A DNA stretch of 64,000 nucleotides from Alistipes sp. (GCA_017630455.1 JAGBVG010000074.1:62001-126000), one strand, 5' to 3'; shown: positions 17,483 to 26,172, numbered from the stretch's first letter. Program-made: numbers and translations. Notes: generated from the letters alone by a model not told the origin.

Positions 17483-17574
17483 CAAAATTAAGAATTTTTC
17501 GGAGATTGCCAACTATTTCTCACCAACTATTTATAAATAGTTGTTTTAGAGTTGTGAACAAGTTGTGTTGATAA
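17483..17574 (-). promoter_or_regulatory. dnaB promoter region with palindrome and DnaA-box-like sites
   Basis: -7 TAATTTTG at 17483-17490 and TTG at 17510-17512 (minus strand). Behind it lies the perfect palindrome CAACTATTTATAAATAGTTG at 17524-17543, then TTGTTCACA (17553-17561) and TTATCAACA (17566-17574), both on the minus strand. The 15-mer TTATAAATAGTTGTT at 17531-17545 recurs at 962-976, just upstream of rpoN. Confidence 0.5.
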
Positions 17575-17694
17575 AATAGCTGAAGCCCTCATATAGGGTT
17601 GTTTTTGCGTTCTTTGTTGATGTAGTAGCCTATTTATTCTAATCCAAAACGATGTATAAATCGGTATGTGTAATATCATTTATTAATTTTTCGT

Positions 17695-17702
17695 TATCTT
17701 TG
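17695..17702 (+). promoter_or_regulatory. Promoter -7 box for the lolE-menG operon
   Basis: TATCTTTG, a perfect TAnnTTTG match, 16 nt before the ATG at 17719. This would give a very short leader. Confidence 0.6.
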
Positions 17703-17718
17703 CCCTATAATATTCGTA

Positions 17719-18963
17719 ATGGTAAATATAGAGTTCGACATAGCACGTCGCCTATCCGATAGACGTGGTGGCGCAAAGGCGGGAATTATGGAGCGTGTGG
17801 CGACCGTAGCCACCGCTGTGGGTCTCGCTGTCATCATCATCACCCTCTCGGTGGTTATCGGCTTCAAGCAGGAGTTGGGCGCGCTAATTGCGGGTGTGCA
17901 GTCCGATATCGTTGTCACCGCGCCGCAAAGTCGTGGTGTGGTGTCGTCGGTAGGTCTGGAGCGTCACGAGGAGCTGGAGCGAATTTTAGCCTGCGAGGGT
18001 GTGGAGCGTATGTCGCCATTTACCTCCAAGGAGGGTGTTCTCAAGAGCGATGATAATATCGTGGGTGTGCTGCTGAAGGGTGTCGACACGCTCTACGATA
18101 GTAACTTCTATCGCTCGAAGATTGTCGCGGGAGAGTTTCCGCGCGTGGGTCTCGAGCCCCGAACAAAGGATATCCTCATCTCGCAGCGCGTGGCAGATAG
18201 GATGGATGTCGAGGTTGGCGACCGCATCGAGATGTTGTTTCTAAATCTCGACGATGGCGTTTTGCGCGATAGGTTCTTGGTGTCGGGAATCTACCATACG
18301 GGAGTTGATGTTCTCGATGATCGCAGCGTTATCACCGATATGCGCAACGTGGCGCGCCTCTACGATGGCGATAATGGCGTTGTGACGGGTTATGAGCTGT
18401 GGCTTCGCGAGGGCGAGGATAAATACGAGGTTAAGGAGTGGCTGAACGAGGAGCTGCTGACGCTCTACTTCGACTACGGTATCCAGGCCGAGGCGTATAC
18501 TATGGAGGATATCTTTCCGCAGATATTCGGGTGGTTGGCGACGCACGACATTACGGCGCTGTTGGTGATAGTTATAATGATTGTCGTGGCACTTATGAAT
18601 ATGGCTACGGCGCTGTTGATCATAGTGTTGGAGCGTGAACGTATGATAGGTCAGTTGCGAGCTTTGGGGATGCGAAGATGGGGTGTTGTGCGCCTCTTCC
18701 TCTATCGCTCGCTGTTCATCATTTTGCGTGGCGTGGCGTGGGGTGTTGCTGTTGGTATTGTGGTTGTTGTGGTGCAGCATCTGTGGCGCATCATCCCGCT
18801 ACCTTCGGAGGGCTATCTCCTCGATGCGGTGCCTATTGCTATGTGCTGGGGATTGTGGCTCCTTGCCGTATGTGTCACGGTAGGTGTTACGATGGTCTTT
18901 ATGCTTCTTCCTGCGGCACTTTCGGCGCGTGTATCGCCAGCTGAGAGTATGCGCTATGAGTAA
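17719..18963 (+). CDS. FtsX/LolE-type ABC transporter permease
   Basis: 414 residues with the LolC/LolE/MacB topology: one N-terminal membrane segment (about 25-50, VATVATAVGLAVIIITLSV), a 220-residue periplasmic MacB-PCD-like domain, then three C-terminal helices (about 275-300, 325-355, 375-405) with the FtsX motif ALGMRRWGVVRLFLYRS. Such permeases pair with a LolD-type ATPase to release lipoproteins from the inner membrane; no ATPase gene is adjacent, so it must be encoded elsewhere. It heads an operon, with menG overlapping its stop codon. Confidence 0.85.
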   Translation: MVNIEFDIARRLSDRRGGAKAGIMERVATVATAVGLAVIIITLSVVIGFKQELGALIAGVQSDIVVTAPQSRGVVSSVGLERHEELERILACEGVERMSPFTSKEGVLKSDDNIVGVLLKGVDTLYDSNFYRSKIVAGEFPRVGLEPRTKDILISQRVADRMDVEVGDRIEMLFLNLDDGVLRDRFLVSGIYHTGVDVLDDRSVITDMRNVARLYDGDNGVVTGYELWLREGEDKYEVKEWLNEELLTLYFDYGIQAEAYTMEDIFPQIFGWLATHDITALLVIVIMIVVALMNMATALLIIVLERERMIGQLRALGMRRWGVVRLFLYRSLFIILRGVAWGVAVGIVVVVVQHLWRIIPLPSEGYLLDAVPIAMCWGLWLLAVCVTVGVTMVFMLLPAALSARVSPAESMRYE

Positions 18964-19702
18964 ACCGAAAAATATTGAGATTATGAAACCATATAACGAG
19001 GAACAGTCAAAGAAGGAGCAGGTGGAGGAGATGTTCGATAACATCGCCCCTACCTACGATCGCCTGAATCATATCCTGTCGCTCAACATCGACAAGGTGT
19101 GGCGCAGACGTGTTATGCGCATCGTGCGTCGTGCCAAGGCGCACCGCATTATGGATGTGGCAACGGGTACTGGCGACTTGGCAATCGCTATGGCCAAGCG
19201 TGTCGACCGCACCCAGATCTTAGGTGTCGACCTCTCGGAGGAGATGCTTGCCGTGGCGCGCCAGAAGATCCAGAAGCAGGGTCTCGAGGAGCGAATAATG
19301 CTCGAGAAGGGTGATGCTGAGAATCTTGATATGGTGGCATCGGAGAGCATCGACGCTGCAACGGTAGCCTTCGGAGTCCGCAATTTCGAGAATATGGGGC
19401 GAGGCCTCTCGGAGATATACCGCACCTTGCGCCCTGGGGGAAAGTTGGTGGTGCTGGAGTTCTCGATGCCCAAGAATAGGTTTATTCGCTGGGTGTATAG
19501 CCAGTATGCCCACCGATTGCTGCCACGCATCGGTGCTATGATATCGAAGGATAGCCGAGCATATACCTATCTCCCCGACTCGGTGGAGGAGTTCCCAGCC
19601 CCGGAGCGTTTTGCAGAGATTTTACACGGTGTGGGATTTAAGAGTGTCAAGCTCCGCAGGCAGAGTTTCGGCATTGCATATATATATGATGCCACAAAGT
19701 AG
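18956..19702 (+). CDS. menG: Demethylmenaquinone methyltransferase (UbiE/MenG)
   Basis: SAM-dependent C-methyltransferase for the last step of menaquinone synthesis, 248 residues from the ATG at 18956. Motif I is VATGTGDLAIAMAK, and the family signatures YDRLNHILSLNIDKVWRR and RPGGKLVVLEFSMP are present. This start overlaps the permease stop by 8 nt. An internal ATG at 18983 (MKPYNEEQ) is an alternative; earlier in-frame codons lie inside the permease gene and are unlikely. Confidence 0.93.
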   Translation: MSKPKNIEIMKPYNEEQSKKEQVEEMFDNIAPTYDRLNHILSLNIDKVWRRRVMRIVRRAKAHRIMDVATGTGDLAIAMAKRVDRTQILGVDLSEEMLAVARQKIQKQGLEERIMLEKGDAENLDMVASESIDAATVAFGVRNFENMGRGLSEIYRTLRPGGKLVVLEFSMPKNRFIRWVYSQYAHRLLPRIGAMISKDSRAYTYLPDSVEEFPAPERFAEILHGVGFKSVKLRRQSFGIAYIYDATK

Positions 19703-19729
19703 TAGCTGGTAATCTTGAGTTGAGGGTCG

Positions 19730-20233
19730 ATGTTTAGGTCTATATCTCTTGTCATCGCTGCGATGCTGCTCCTTATTACAGGGGTTGAGGCTAAAGGAGG
19801 TGATGTTGTGGTTGAGGGTGTTACGCGCGTTACGCACCTCTCATCCTCGGGTGCGAACCTGTGGCTCAGGGTGCATAACGATAGGGCCTCTCGTGTGGTG
19901 CTCAAGCGCGCTGTTGTGGAGGTGGCTGTGGATGGCGTGCCACAGGTGGAGTTGTCGCTACGTGAAAAGGTCGTTGTCAGGGGTCGTAGGACGGAGGATG
20001 TCCTGGTGCCTCTGCGCTTCGAGTCCCGCAGGACGCTCTCCTTTCTGCGTCTGTTGCGCAAGGCGTTGGATGGCAGCGGTGAGGGTATCACCATATCCTA
20101 CGAGCTTCGTGGTGGAACGCTGCTTTTCCGCCGCACTATAGCGCAGAAGGATATCACGCTGAGGGATGTGGCGACGCTTTTAGGTATGGATTTCCAGAGC
20201 TTTAAACGAGAGTTAGATAAGATTAGAGAATAG
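19730..20233 (+). CDS. Hypothetical exported protein
   Basis: 167 residues with a signal peptide (MFRSISLVIAAMLLLITGVEA). The rest is beta-rich and basic: ANLWLRVHNDRASRVVLKRA resembles a single LEA14-like/WHy domain, and the protein ends with an amphipathic helix, MDFQSFKRELDKIRE. I do not recognise a family with confidence. Position 27 nt after menG and 12 nt before the next gene suggests operon membership and a periplasmic role. Confidence 0.6.
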   Translation: MFRSISLVIAAMLLLITGVEAKGGDVVVEGVTRVTHLSSSGANLWLRVHNDRASRVVLKRAVVEVAVDGVPQVELSLREKVVVRGRRTEDVLVPLRFESRRTLSFLRLLRKALDGSGEGITISYELRGGTLLFRRTIAQKDITLRDVATLLGMDFQSFKRELDKIRE

Positions 20234-20245
20234 AAACATAGTTTT

Positions 20246-20803
20246 ATGAGACGATTGATACTTTTAGTCGTGGTGCTTTTTGTAGGTTCTGCGGCTATGG
20301 CACAGAAGATTGATAGCGTGGTGCATAACCTTGCATCGCGTAACCTAAGCGGCAGCCACGTTCTTGTTTCGGAGGATGGTGCTACTCGCGAGGCAGTACG
20401 TATTGTCGAGGCGCAGCGCCGTACAAGGGTTATTAGCGGCTTCCGCATCGTCATCTACTCGGATAATGGACAGTATGCGGGCGATAATGCGCAGACGGAG
20501 CTTACGTCGTTTCGCGAGAAGTTTCCGCATATAAACGCCTATATGGTCTACGAGAGTCCATACTTCAAGGTATCGGTGGGTGACTGCCTCTCGATGGAGG
20601 AGGCGCAGATACTTATGGCACAGCTTACGCCCCACTACCCTAAGGCCTTCCCCAAGCGTGAGAACATCCGCTACGAGGAGCTCTATGATGCACGCCGCGA
20701 AGCTCGCGATACCCTCGCTGTTGGTTGCCCCGAGGTGGTAATTGAGAGAAATGCGGGTGAGGCAGCACAATTTTTTGAAGAAAATAATGAAATTATTGAG
20801 TAA
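20246..20803 (+). CDS. Exported SPOR-like domain protein
   Basis: 185 residues with a signal peptide (MRRLILLVVVLFVGSAAMA). After a linker, residues about 65-135 read like a SPOR/sporulation-related repeat: FRIVIYSDNGQYAGDNAQTE, INAYMVYESPYFKVSVGDCLSMEEA. SPOR domains bind denuded septal peptidoglycan, so a cell-envelope role is likely. The C-terminal 45 residues are acidic. It is the last gene of the permease-menG unit. Confidence 0.7.
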   Translation: MRRLILLVVVLFVGSAAMAQKIDSVVHNLASRNLSGSHVLVSEDGATREAVRIVEAQRRTRVISGFRIVIYSDNGQYAGDNAQTELTSFREKFPHINAYMVYESPYFKVSVGDCLSMEEAQILMAQLTPHYPKAFPKRENIRYEELYDARREARDTLAVGCPEVVIERNAGEAAQFFEENNEIIE

Positions 20804-20877
20804 AAAATTTCCACAATTAAAATAGGTTTTATAAATTTGTGGTTGGAAAAGTATTTAACAATTTAAAATTTATAGCT

Positions 20878-21255
20878 ATGAAGAAGATTTTTGCATTGGC
20901 AGTTTTGTTTGCTGCTGTATCTATGGTATCTTGCGGTTGCTTCCAGAAGAAGGCTGAGTGTGCAGAGGGTGAGTGCTGCGCTGAGAAGACAGAGTGCTGC
21001 GCTGAGAACGCAGAGTGCCAGGGTGAGTGCACTGCAGAGTGCTGCGCTGAGTGTGAGAAGGCTGAGAACTGCCCAAAGAAGGGTGAGTGCTGCGCTGAGT
21101 GCGACAAGGCTGAGAACTGCCCAAAGAAGGGTGAGTGCTGCGCTGAGTGCGACAAGGCTGAGAACTGCCCAAAGAAGGCTGAGTGCCAGGGCGAGTGCGC
21201 TGCAGAGTGCCAGAGTGAGCCTAAGGCTGAGTGCTGCGCTGAGTACCAGGAGTAG
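20878..21255 (+). CDS. Cys-rich repeat lipoprotein
   Basis: 125 residues from the ATG at 20878 (MKKIFALAVLFAAVSMVSC). The signal peptide ends in a lipobox-like MVSC, so Cys19 is probably lipidated and the mature protein envelope-anchored. By my count 26 of 125 residues are Cys, mostly as ECCAE, and most of the rest are Glu, Lys and Ala. Three 16-residue units of the type GECCAECDKAENCPKK lie in tandem (DNA period 48 bp). There are no aromatic residues in the repeats. A metallothionein-like metal buffer or redox sink is conceivable but unproven. It has its own -7 box (TAAATTTG, 20832-20839) and a strong terminator. Confidence 0.75.
   Translation: MKKIFALAVLFAAVSMVSCGCFQKKAECAEGECCAEKTECCAENAECQGECTAECCAECEKAENCPKKGECCAECDKAENCPKKGECCAECDKAENCPKKAECQGECAAECQSEPKAECCAEYQE
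21034..21177 (+). repeat. Three 48-bp tandem repeats in the Cys-rich lipoprotein gene
   Basis: Units 21034-21081, 21082-21129 and 21130-21177. The last two are nearly identical at the DNA level; the first differs mainly in GTGAG for GCGAC. Recent expansion or contraction is likely. Confidence 0.85.
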
Positions 21256-21274
21256 TGCAAGACCATTTATTATT

Positions 21275-21308
21275 ATAGCGGGTGACGTGTCATCCGCTAT
21301 TTTTTTTG
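21275..21308 (+). terminator. Terminator after the Cys-rich lipoprotein gene
   Basis: ATAGCGG / CCGCTAT stem with inner TGAC/GTCA, followed by eight T. Confidence 0.9.
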
Positions 21309-21342
21309 CATCATTATCTCCGATTAGGAGTTATAATAAGAG

Positions 21343-21385
21343 TATCCCACTTGGAGAGGTTTTGACCTACGATCCAAGTGGGATA
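21343..21385 (-). terminator. Terminator after fba
   Basis: 12-bp stem TATCCCACTTGG / CCAAGTGGGATA with a small inner AGGT/ACCT helix and an asymmetric internal loop, between the convergent lipoprotein and fba genes. Confidence 0.75.
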
Positions 21386-21427
21386 TCTCTTGTGTTATGT
21401 CGGGCATTGCGCCCCTACGATAGACTA

Positions 21428-22426
21428 TTAAGCCTTGTTGTCAGAGCCGAGAACCTCCTTAATCTTGTGGATGTAGAGCTTCTTCATATTGTCACGAGCA
21501 GGACCGAGGTACTTACGTGGATCGAACTCTGCTGGCTTCTGAGCGAATACCTCGCGTACAGCAGCTGTCATAGCCAAACGTGAGTCAGAGTCGATGTTGA
21601 TCTTACATACTGCGCTCTCAGATGCCTTACGCAACTGCTCCTCTGGAATACCTACTGCAGCCTTCAAAGCACCGCCATACTTGTTGATAGTATCTACCTC
21701 GTCCTGTGGCACTGATGAAGAGCCGTGGAGAACGATAGGGAAGCCTGGAAGCTGCTCCTCGATAGCTGCCAACACGTCGAATGCCAATGGTGGTGGCACA
21801 AGGCGACCTGTCTGTGGGTCGAGGGTACACTGCTCAGGTGTGAACTTAAACGCACCGTGTGACGTACCAATAGAGATAGCCAATGAGTCGCAACCAGTCT
21901 TTGTCACGAAGTCGACAACCTCCTCAGGCTTTGTATAGTGGCTCTCGGCAGCCGAAACCTCATCCTCGACACCTGCCAATACGCCAAGCTCACCCTCTAC
22001 CGTAACGTCGAACTGGTGTGCATACTCCACAACCTTCTTTGTAAGTGCAACGTTCTCATCATAAGGCAAATGCGAGCCATCAATCATCACTGATGAGAAG
22101 CCCATATCGATACAGCTTTTGCAAGTCTCGAAGCTATCGCCGTGGTCGAGGTGGAGGACAATCTGTGGCTTCTCCCAGCCAAGCTCCTTAGCATACTCCA
22201 CAGCACCCTCAGCCATATAGCGGAGAAGAGTCTGGTTTGCATACTGGCGAGCACCCTTCGATACCTGGAGGATCACTGGAGACTTTGTCTCTGCAGCAGC
22301 CATAACGATAGCCTGCAACTGCTCCATATTGTTGAAGTTGAACGCAGGAATAGCGTAGCCGCCATCAACGGCCTTCTTGAACATCTCGCGTGTATTAACG
22401 AGACCTAAATCCTTGTAATTAATCAT
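21428..22426 (-). CDS. fba: Class II fructose-bisphosphate aldolase
   Basis: Zinc-dependent aldolase of glycolysis and gluconeogenesis, 332 residues from the ATG at 22426 (MINYKDLGLVNTRE). Metal and substrate motifs are present: VLHLDHGDSFETC, the VEGELGVLAGVEDEV loop, SIGTSHGAFKF, and VLHGSSSVPQ. An in-frame start at 22480 exists but adds a non-family N-terminus. A minus-strand promoter -7 TATCTTTG lies at 22489-22496, 63 nt upstream. Monocistronic. Confidence 0.95.
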   Translation of the reverse strand: MINYKDLGLVNTREMFKKAVDGGYAIPAFNFNNMEQLQAIVMAAAETKSPVILQVSKGARQYANQTLLRYMAEGAVEYAKELGWEKPQIVLHLDHGDSFETCKSCIDMGFSSVMIDGSHLPYDENVALTKKVVEYAHQFDVTVEGELGVLAGVEDEVSAAESHYTKPEEVVDFVTKTGCDSLAISIGTSHGAFKFTPEQCTLDPQTGRLVPPPLAFDVLAAIEEQLPGFPIVLHGSSSVPQDEVDTINKYGGALKAAVGIPEEQLRKASESAVCKINIDSDSRLAMTAAVREVFAQKPAEFDPRKYLGPARDNMKKLYIHKIKEVLGSDNKA

Positions 22427-22488
22427 AGTAGTATATTGTTTAGTTGTTAATGATTTCGTTTCTGCGGCTTTAAGCAGCAAATATATTG

Positions 22489-22496
22489 CAAAGATA
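22489..22496 (-). promoter_or_regulatory. Promoter -7 box of fba
   Basis: TATCTTTG on the minus strand. Confidence 0.55.
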
Positions 22497-22610
22497 TAAT
22501 AAAATTTTTGAAAAATTATAAAGTTTTGCCCTAAAAAGAGCTATTACCCTTTGTATAAATCTCATTCCCGCTTTTGGGGTTAAAATAATTCTATACTTTT
22601 CTGTTATTGC

Positions 22611-22630
22611 CTTTCACCTTTCACTTTTTT
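22611..22630 (-). repeat. Partial copy of the GTGAAAGGTGAAA repeat
   Basis: Minus strand AAAAAAGTGAAAGGTGAAAG resembles the core of the dispersed repeat at 15785-15820 and 54036-54071 but lacks the GCGACGC end. Confidence 0.4.
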
Positions 22631-22634
22631 TTAT

Positions 22635-22642
22635 TACCTTTG
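22635..22642 (+). promoter_or_regulatory. Promoter -7 box of metG
   Basis: TACCTTTG matches TAnnTTTG and lies about 93 nt before the metG start. A 25-codon ORF (22652-22729) sits in the leader. Confidence 0.5.
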
Positions 22643-22734
22643 TTTCGTATTATGCGCTTCGAGGAATGGTGCTGTGCGTTACCCTCAGAGCGACAACTGA
22701 TTAAGCATATAACTTACATTAAAATATAGAAGCT

Positions 22735-24777
22735 GTGAGCAAAGAGTATAAGCGTTATCTTATCACCTCGGCACTTCCTTATGCCAATGGCCCTGTGCAT
22801 ATCGGCCACTTGGCGGGTGTTTATGTGCCTTCGGATATCTATACACGTTACCTTCGCCTGAAGGGTCACGACGTTATTTCAGTATGTGGTAGCGATGAGC
22901 ACGGTGTGCCTATCACCATCAAGGCTCGTAAGGAGGGTATCACCCCTCAGCAGGTCGTAGACCGTTATCACGAGATTATCGAAAAGTCATTCCGCCGTCT
23001 TGGTATGTCGTTCGACATCTACTCTCGTACCTCATCGCCTACGCATCGCGTCACAGCTTCGGAGTTCTTCCGCAAGCTCTACGACGAAGGTAAGTTCATC
23101 GAGCAGACTACAGAGCAGTTCTACGACGAGGAGGCGCAGACATTCCTTGCCGACCGCTATATCATCGGTGAGTGTCCACATTGCCACAATGAGAAGGCCT
23201 ATGGCGACCAGTGTGAGAAGTGTGGCTCGACGCTCTCGTCTAACGAGCTTATCAACCCTCGCAGCGCAGTGTCGGGTGCCGTACCCGTGAAGCGCGAGAC
23301 CAAGCACTGGTACTTGCCTTTGGATAAGTATGAGGGTTTCCTTCGTGAGTGGATTTTGGAGGGACATAAGGAGTGGAAGTCGAATGTCTATGGTCAGTGC
23401 AAGAGCTGGCTCGACCTCGGTCTTCAGCCACGTGCCGTAAGCCGCGACTTGGACTGGGGTATCCCTGTGCCTGTTGAGGGTGCTGACGGCAAGGTGTTGT
23501 ATGTATGGTTCGATGCTCCTATTGGCTATATATCTGCTACTAAGGATCTTACACCCGACTGGGAGAAGTATTGGAAGAGCGAGGATACCAAGATGGTACA
23601 CTTCATCGGTAAGGATAACATCGTTTTCCACTGCATCGTTTTCCCTTCGATGTTGAAGGCCCACGGCGACTATATCCTTCCAGAGAATGTCCCTGCTAAC
23701 GAGTTCTTGAACCTCGAGGGCGACAAGATCTCTACGTCGCAGAACTGGGCAGTATGGCTCCACGAATACCTCGATGAGTTCCCAGGTAAGGAGGATGTAT
23801 TGCGCTATGTGTTGTGCGCCAACGCTCCAGAAACGAAGGATAACGACTTCACGTGGAAGGACTTCCAGTCGCGTAATAACTCGGAGTTGGTAGCCGTATT
23901 GGGTAACTTCGTAAACCGCGCCTTGGTGCTTACCAAGAAGTACTACGACGGCATCGTCCCTGAGCGTGGTGCGTTGACCGACTACGACGAGGCTACTATC
24001 GAGGAGCTTCAAAAGATTAAGACCTCTTTGGAGCGTAATATCGAACACTATCACTTCCGTGAGGCGTTGAAGGATGCTATGGCCTACTCACGTATCGGTA
24101 ACAAGTATCTCGCTGATACAGAGCCTTGGAAGGTTGTTAAGACAGACCCTGAGCGCGTTAAGACTATCCTTAACATTGTGCTTCAGATTACCACCAACAC
24201 CGCTATCGCTATCGAGCCATTTATGCCATTCTCGGCAGCCAAGATTCTCAATATGCTCCACGTGGAGCGTTTCGGTTGGGAGGAGCTTGGTAGTATGGAG
24301 TTGCTCTCTGCGGGCCACGCTATTGGCGATGCGGAGCTTCTCTTCGAGAAGATTGAGGACGACGTAATCCAGAAGCAGCTCGATAAGCTTGCTGCGGCAC
24401 GTCAAGCGAAGCTTGCTGCGGAGGCCTCGCAGAATGTAACCGAGCAGAAGCCAGAGGTTACGTTCGATGACTTCCAGAAGATGGATATCCGTGTTTCAAC
24501 AATCCTCGAGGCAGAGAAGGTCGCAAAGACCAAGAAGCTCCTCAAGCTCACTATCGACACTGGCATCGACAAGCGCACTATCGTGTCGGGTATCGCGGAG
24601 TACTACACTCCTGAGGAGCTGGTGGGTCGTCAGGTTTTGGTTCTTGCCAACCTCGCGCCACGCGCTATTAAGGGCATCGAGTCACGCGGTATGATTCTTA
24701 TGGCCGAGGATGCTTTGGGTCGTTTGGTGCTCGTGCAGCCTGAGGATAAGACTATGTCAGGTGCGATGATTGGATAG
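22735..24777 (+). CDS. metG: Methionine--tRNA ligase (MetRS)
   Basis: Class Ia synthetase of 680 residues, the long dimeric form. The start is GTG at 22735 ([19 protein letters not shown]); no ATG lies nearby in frame. HIGH box is PVHIGHLAG, the zinc knuckle [18 protein letters not shown], and the KMSKS equivalent GDKISTS. The anticodon-binding helical domain spans about 400-550. A C-terminal EMAP/Trbp111-like tRNA-binding domain (about 570-680: [26 protein letters not shown]) gives dimerisation. It is followed 76 nt later by ilvE. Confidence 0.96.
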   Translation: MSKEYKRYLITSALPYANGPVHIGHLAGVYVPSDIYTRYLRLKGHDVISVCGSDEHGVPITIKARKEGITPQQVVDRYHEIIEKSFRRLGMSFDIYSRTSSPTHRVTASEFFRKLYDEGKFIEQTTEQFYDEEAQTFLADRYIIGECPHCHNEKAYGDQCEKCGSTLSSNELINPRSAVSGAVPVKRETKHWYLPLDKYEGFLREWILEGHKEWKSNVYGQCKSWLDLGLQPRAVSRDLDWGIPVPVEGADGKVLYVWFDAPIGYISATKDLTPDWEKYWKSEDTKMVHFIGKDNIVFHCIVFPSMLKAHGDYILPENVPANEFLNLEGDKISTSQNWAVWLHEYLDEFPGKEDVLRYVLCANAPETKDNDFTWKDFQSRNNSELVAVLGNFVNRALVLTKKYYDGIVPERGALTDYDEATIEELQKIKTSLERNIEHYHFREALKDAMAYSRIGNKYLADTEPWKVVKTDPERVKTILNIVLQITTNTAIAIEPFMPFSAAKILNMLHVERFGWEELGSMELLSAGHAIGDAELLFEKIEDDVIQKQLDKLAAARQAKLAAEASQNVTEQKPEVTFDDFQKMDIRVSTILEAEKVAKTKKLLKLTIDTGIDKRTIVSGIAEYYTPEELVGRQVLVLANLAPRAIKGIESRGMILMAEDALGRLVLVQPEDKTMSGAMIG

Positions 24778-24853
24778 TATAAACAATTGATAGTTAACGG
24801 GTTAACATCTTATAACCTAAAAATATAACCAATTAAAAACTTTTACTTTTACT

Positions 24854-25867
24854 ATGGAAAACATTAAATGGGGAGAGCTTGGTTTTGCATACTACAAGAC
24901 CGCTTTCAATGTTCGCTATCACTACGCTAATGGTCAGTGGAGCCAGATGGAGGTAACCGATGACGAGTACATCAAGATGCATATGTCTGCAGCTTGCTTG
25001 CACTACGGCTTGGAGATCTTCGAGGGTCTTAAGGCTTTCCGCGGTGTTGATGGTAAGGTGCGCTTGTTCCGTCCAGATGAGAACGCTAAGCGTATGATCA
25101 ACTCTGCTAACCGCCTTTGCTTGCCAGCTCCTACTGTTGAGCAGTTCGTAGAGGGTTGTGTTGAGTGTGTAAAGCGTAACCTCGACTTCGTTCCACCATA
25201 CGAGACAGGTGCGTCACTCTACTTGCGTCCTACCCTTCTCGGTACTAAGACTTGTCTTGGTGTACGTGCCGTAGACGAGGCTGACCTTATCATCTTCTGC
25301 GCTCCTGTAGGTCCATACTTCAAGGGCGGTATGTCAGCTATCAAGGCTCTCATTATGCGTGATCAGGACCGTGCTGCTCCACGTGGAACAGGTGACGTAA
25401 AGGTAGGTGGTAACTACGCTTCATCTATCTGGTCATTGGAGGAGGCTCACAAGCAGGGCTTCTCTAACGTATTGTACCTCGATGCTGCAACACACTCAAA
25501 GGTTGAGGAGTTTGGTGCTGCTAACTTCTTCGGTATCAAGAACAATACATACGTAACTCCTAAGTCTACTTCTATCCTCCCATCTATCACAAATAAGTCA
25601 CTCCGTCAGATCGCTGCTGACCTTGGTCTTACTGTTGAGGAGCGCGACATTCCTGTTGAGGAGCTCGCTACATTCGAGGAGGCAGGTGCTTGCGGTACTG
25701 CAGCTGTTATCTCGCCTATCGGTGCGTTGTATGACCTTGACAATGGTGTAACTTACGACTTCGGTATGAAGGTTGGTGATACTTGCAAGAAGATGTACGA
25801 TCACCTCCAGGGCATCCAGTACGGTCGTGTTGAGGATATTCACAACTGGAACGTAGAGGTTCTCTAA
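24854..25867 (+). CDS. ilvE: Branched-chain amino acid aminotransferase
   Basis: PLP-dependent fold type IV transaminase that interconverts Leu, Ile and Val with their 2-oxo acids, 337 residues. Family motifs are HYGLEIFEGLKAFRG, YLRPTLLGT, and the lysine-containing GTGDVKVGGNYASS. The C-terminal EEAGACGTAAVISPIG is the cofactor-phosphate and substrate-specificity loop. No other ilv or leu gene is nearby. The gene contains a near-perfect parS sequence at 25375-25390. It ends with a terminator at 25910-25953. Confidence 0.93.
   Translation: MENIKWGELGFAYYKTAFNVRYHYANGQWSQMEVTDDEYIKMHMSAACLHYGLEIFEGLKAFRGVDGKVRLFRPDENAKRMINSANRLCLPAPTVEQFVEGCVECVKRNLDFVPPYETGASLYLRPTLLGTKTCLGVRAVDEADLIIFCAPVGPYFKGGMSAIKALIMRDQDRAAPRGTGDVKVGGNYASSIWSLEEAHKQGFSNVLYLDAATHSKVEEFGAANFFGIKNNTYVTPKSTSILPSITNKSLRQIAADLGLTVEERDIPVEELATFEEAGACGTAAVISPIGALYDLDNGVTYDFGMKVGDTCKKMYDHLQGIQYGRVEDIHNWNVEVL
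25375..25390. other. parS-like centromere site 1 (inside ilvE)
   Basis: TGCTCCACGTGGAACA, one mismatch (third base) to the ParB-binding consensus TGTTCCACGTGGAACA. It is embedded in coding sequence, as many parS sites are. Confidence 0.6.
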
Positions 25868-25909
25868 TTTCTTGTGATAGTGTCGCGTTAGCGGCACATC
25901 CCTAAAAGT

Positions 25910-25953
25910 AAATCACCCAGGGCTGTACTTCTTGTACTATCCCCGGGTGATTT
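25910..25953 (+). terminator. Terminator after ilvE
   Basis: AAATCACCC..GGG / CCC..GGGTGATTT stem with an inner GTAC/GTAC helix. Same architecture as the hairpins after kbl and the ferredoxin gene. Confidence 0.8.
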
Positions 25954-26136
25954 CTTTTGTGATGCACCACTACCACACCACTCTGACAAGAAATTACCCT
26001 CTCGCTCCCGAGGGGATCTTCTTTTGTGATAGGCCAAATCTAACCACTTCTAACATTAAATAACACTACCCCTCCCGAAGACCTTTCCCTATCTTCCCTA
26101 TCCTCCTTAAACTCCTTATCCTCCCTGCTCTACCAC
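25954..26136. other. Intergenic spacer, ilvE-mnmG
   Basis: About 180 bp, pyrimidine-rich on the plus strand with a partial second copy of the CACAAAAGAAAT-like terminator flank near 26010-26030. I see no gene or clear motif. Confidence 0.4.
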
Positions 26137-26172
26137 AAAAAAAGAGCGTTCCACGTGGAACACTCCTCTTTT
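26137..26172 (-). terminator. Terminator after mnmG, carrying the second parS-like palindrome
   Basis: On the minus strand GAGTGTTCCAC / GTGGAACGCTC forms a near-perfect hairpin followed by seven T, so it can end mnmG transcription. Confidence 0.7.
26147..26162. other. parS-like centromere site 2
   Basis: CGTTCCACGTGGAACA differs from the ParB/Spo0J consensus TGTTCCACGTGGAACA only at the first base; the 14-bp core GTTCCACGTGGAAC (26148-26161) is perfect. It lies 772 bp from site 1. Confidence 0.7.

Noticed and set aside
18884..18955. Longer N-terminus for menG
   Set aside because: The extra 24 residues lie entirely within the permease gene and do not resemble the family.
20829..21266. 145-residue minus-strand ORF with HSAQHSP-type repeats
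   Set aside because: It is the antisense image of the Cys-rich lipoprotein repeats; the plus frame has a signal peptide, promoter and terminator.
23032..24054. 340-residue minus-strand ORF inside metG
   Set aside because: metG is certain on the plus strand; the antisense frame has no family features.
24255..24268. GCTCCACGTGGAGC palindrome in metG as a third parS
   Set aside because: Only 13 of 16 positions fit the parS consensus and both outer arms deviate; probably codon chance.
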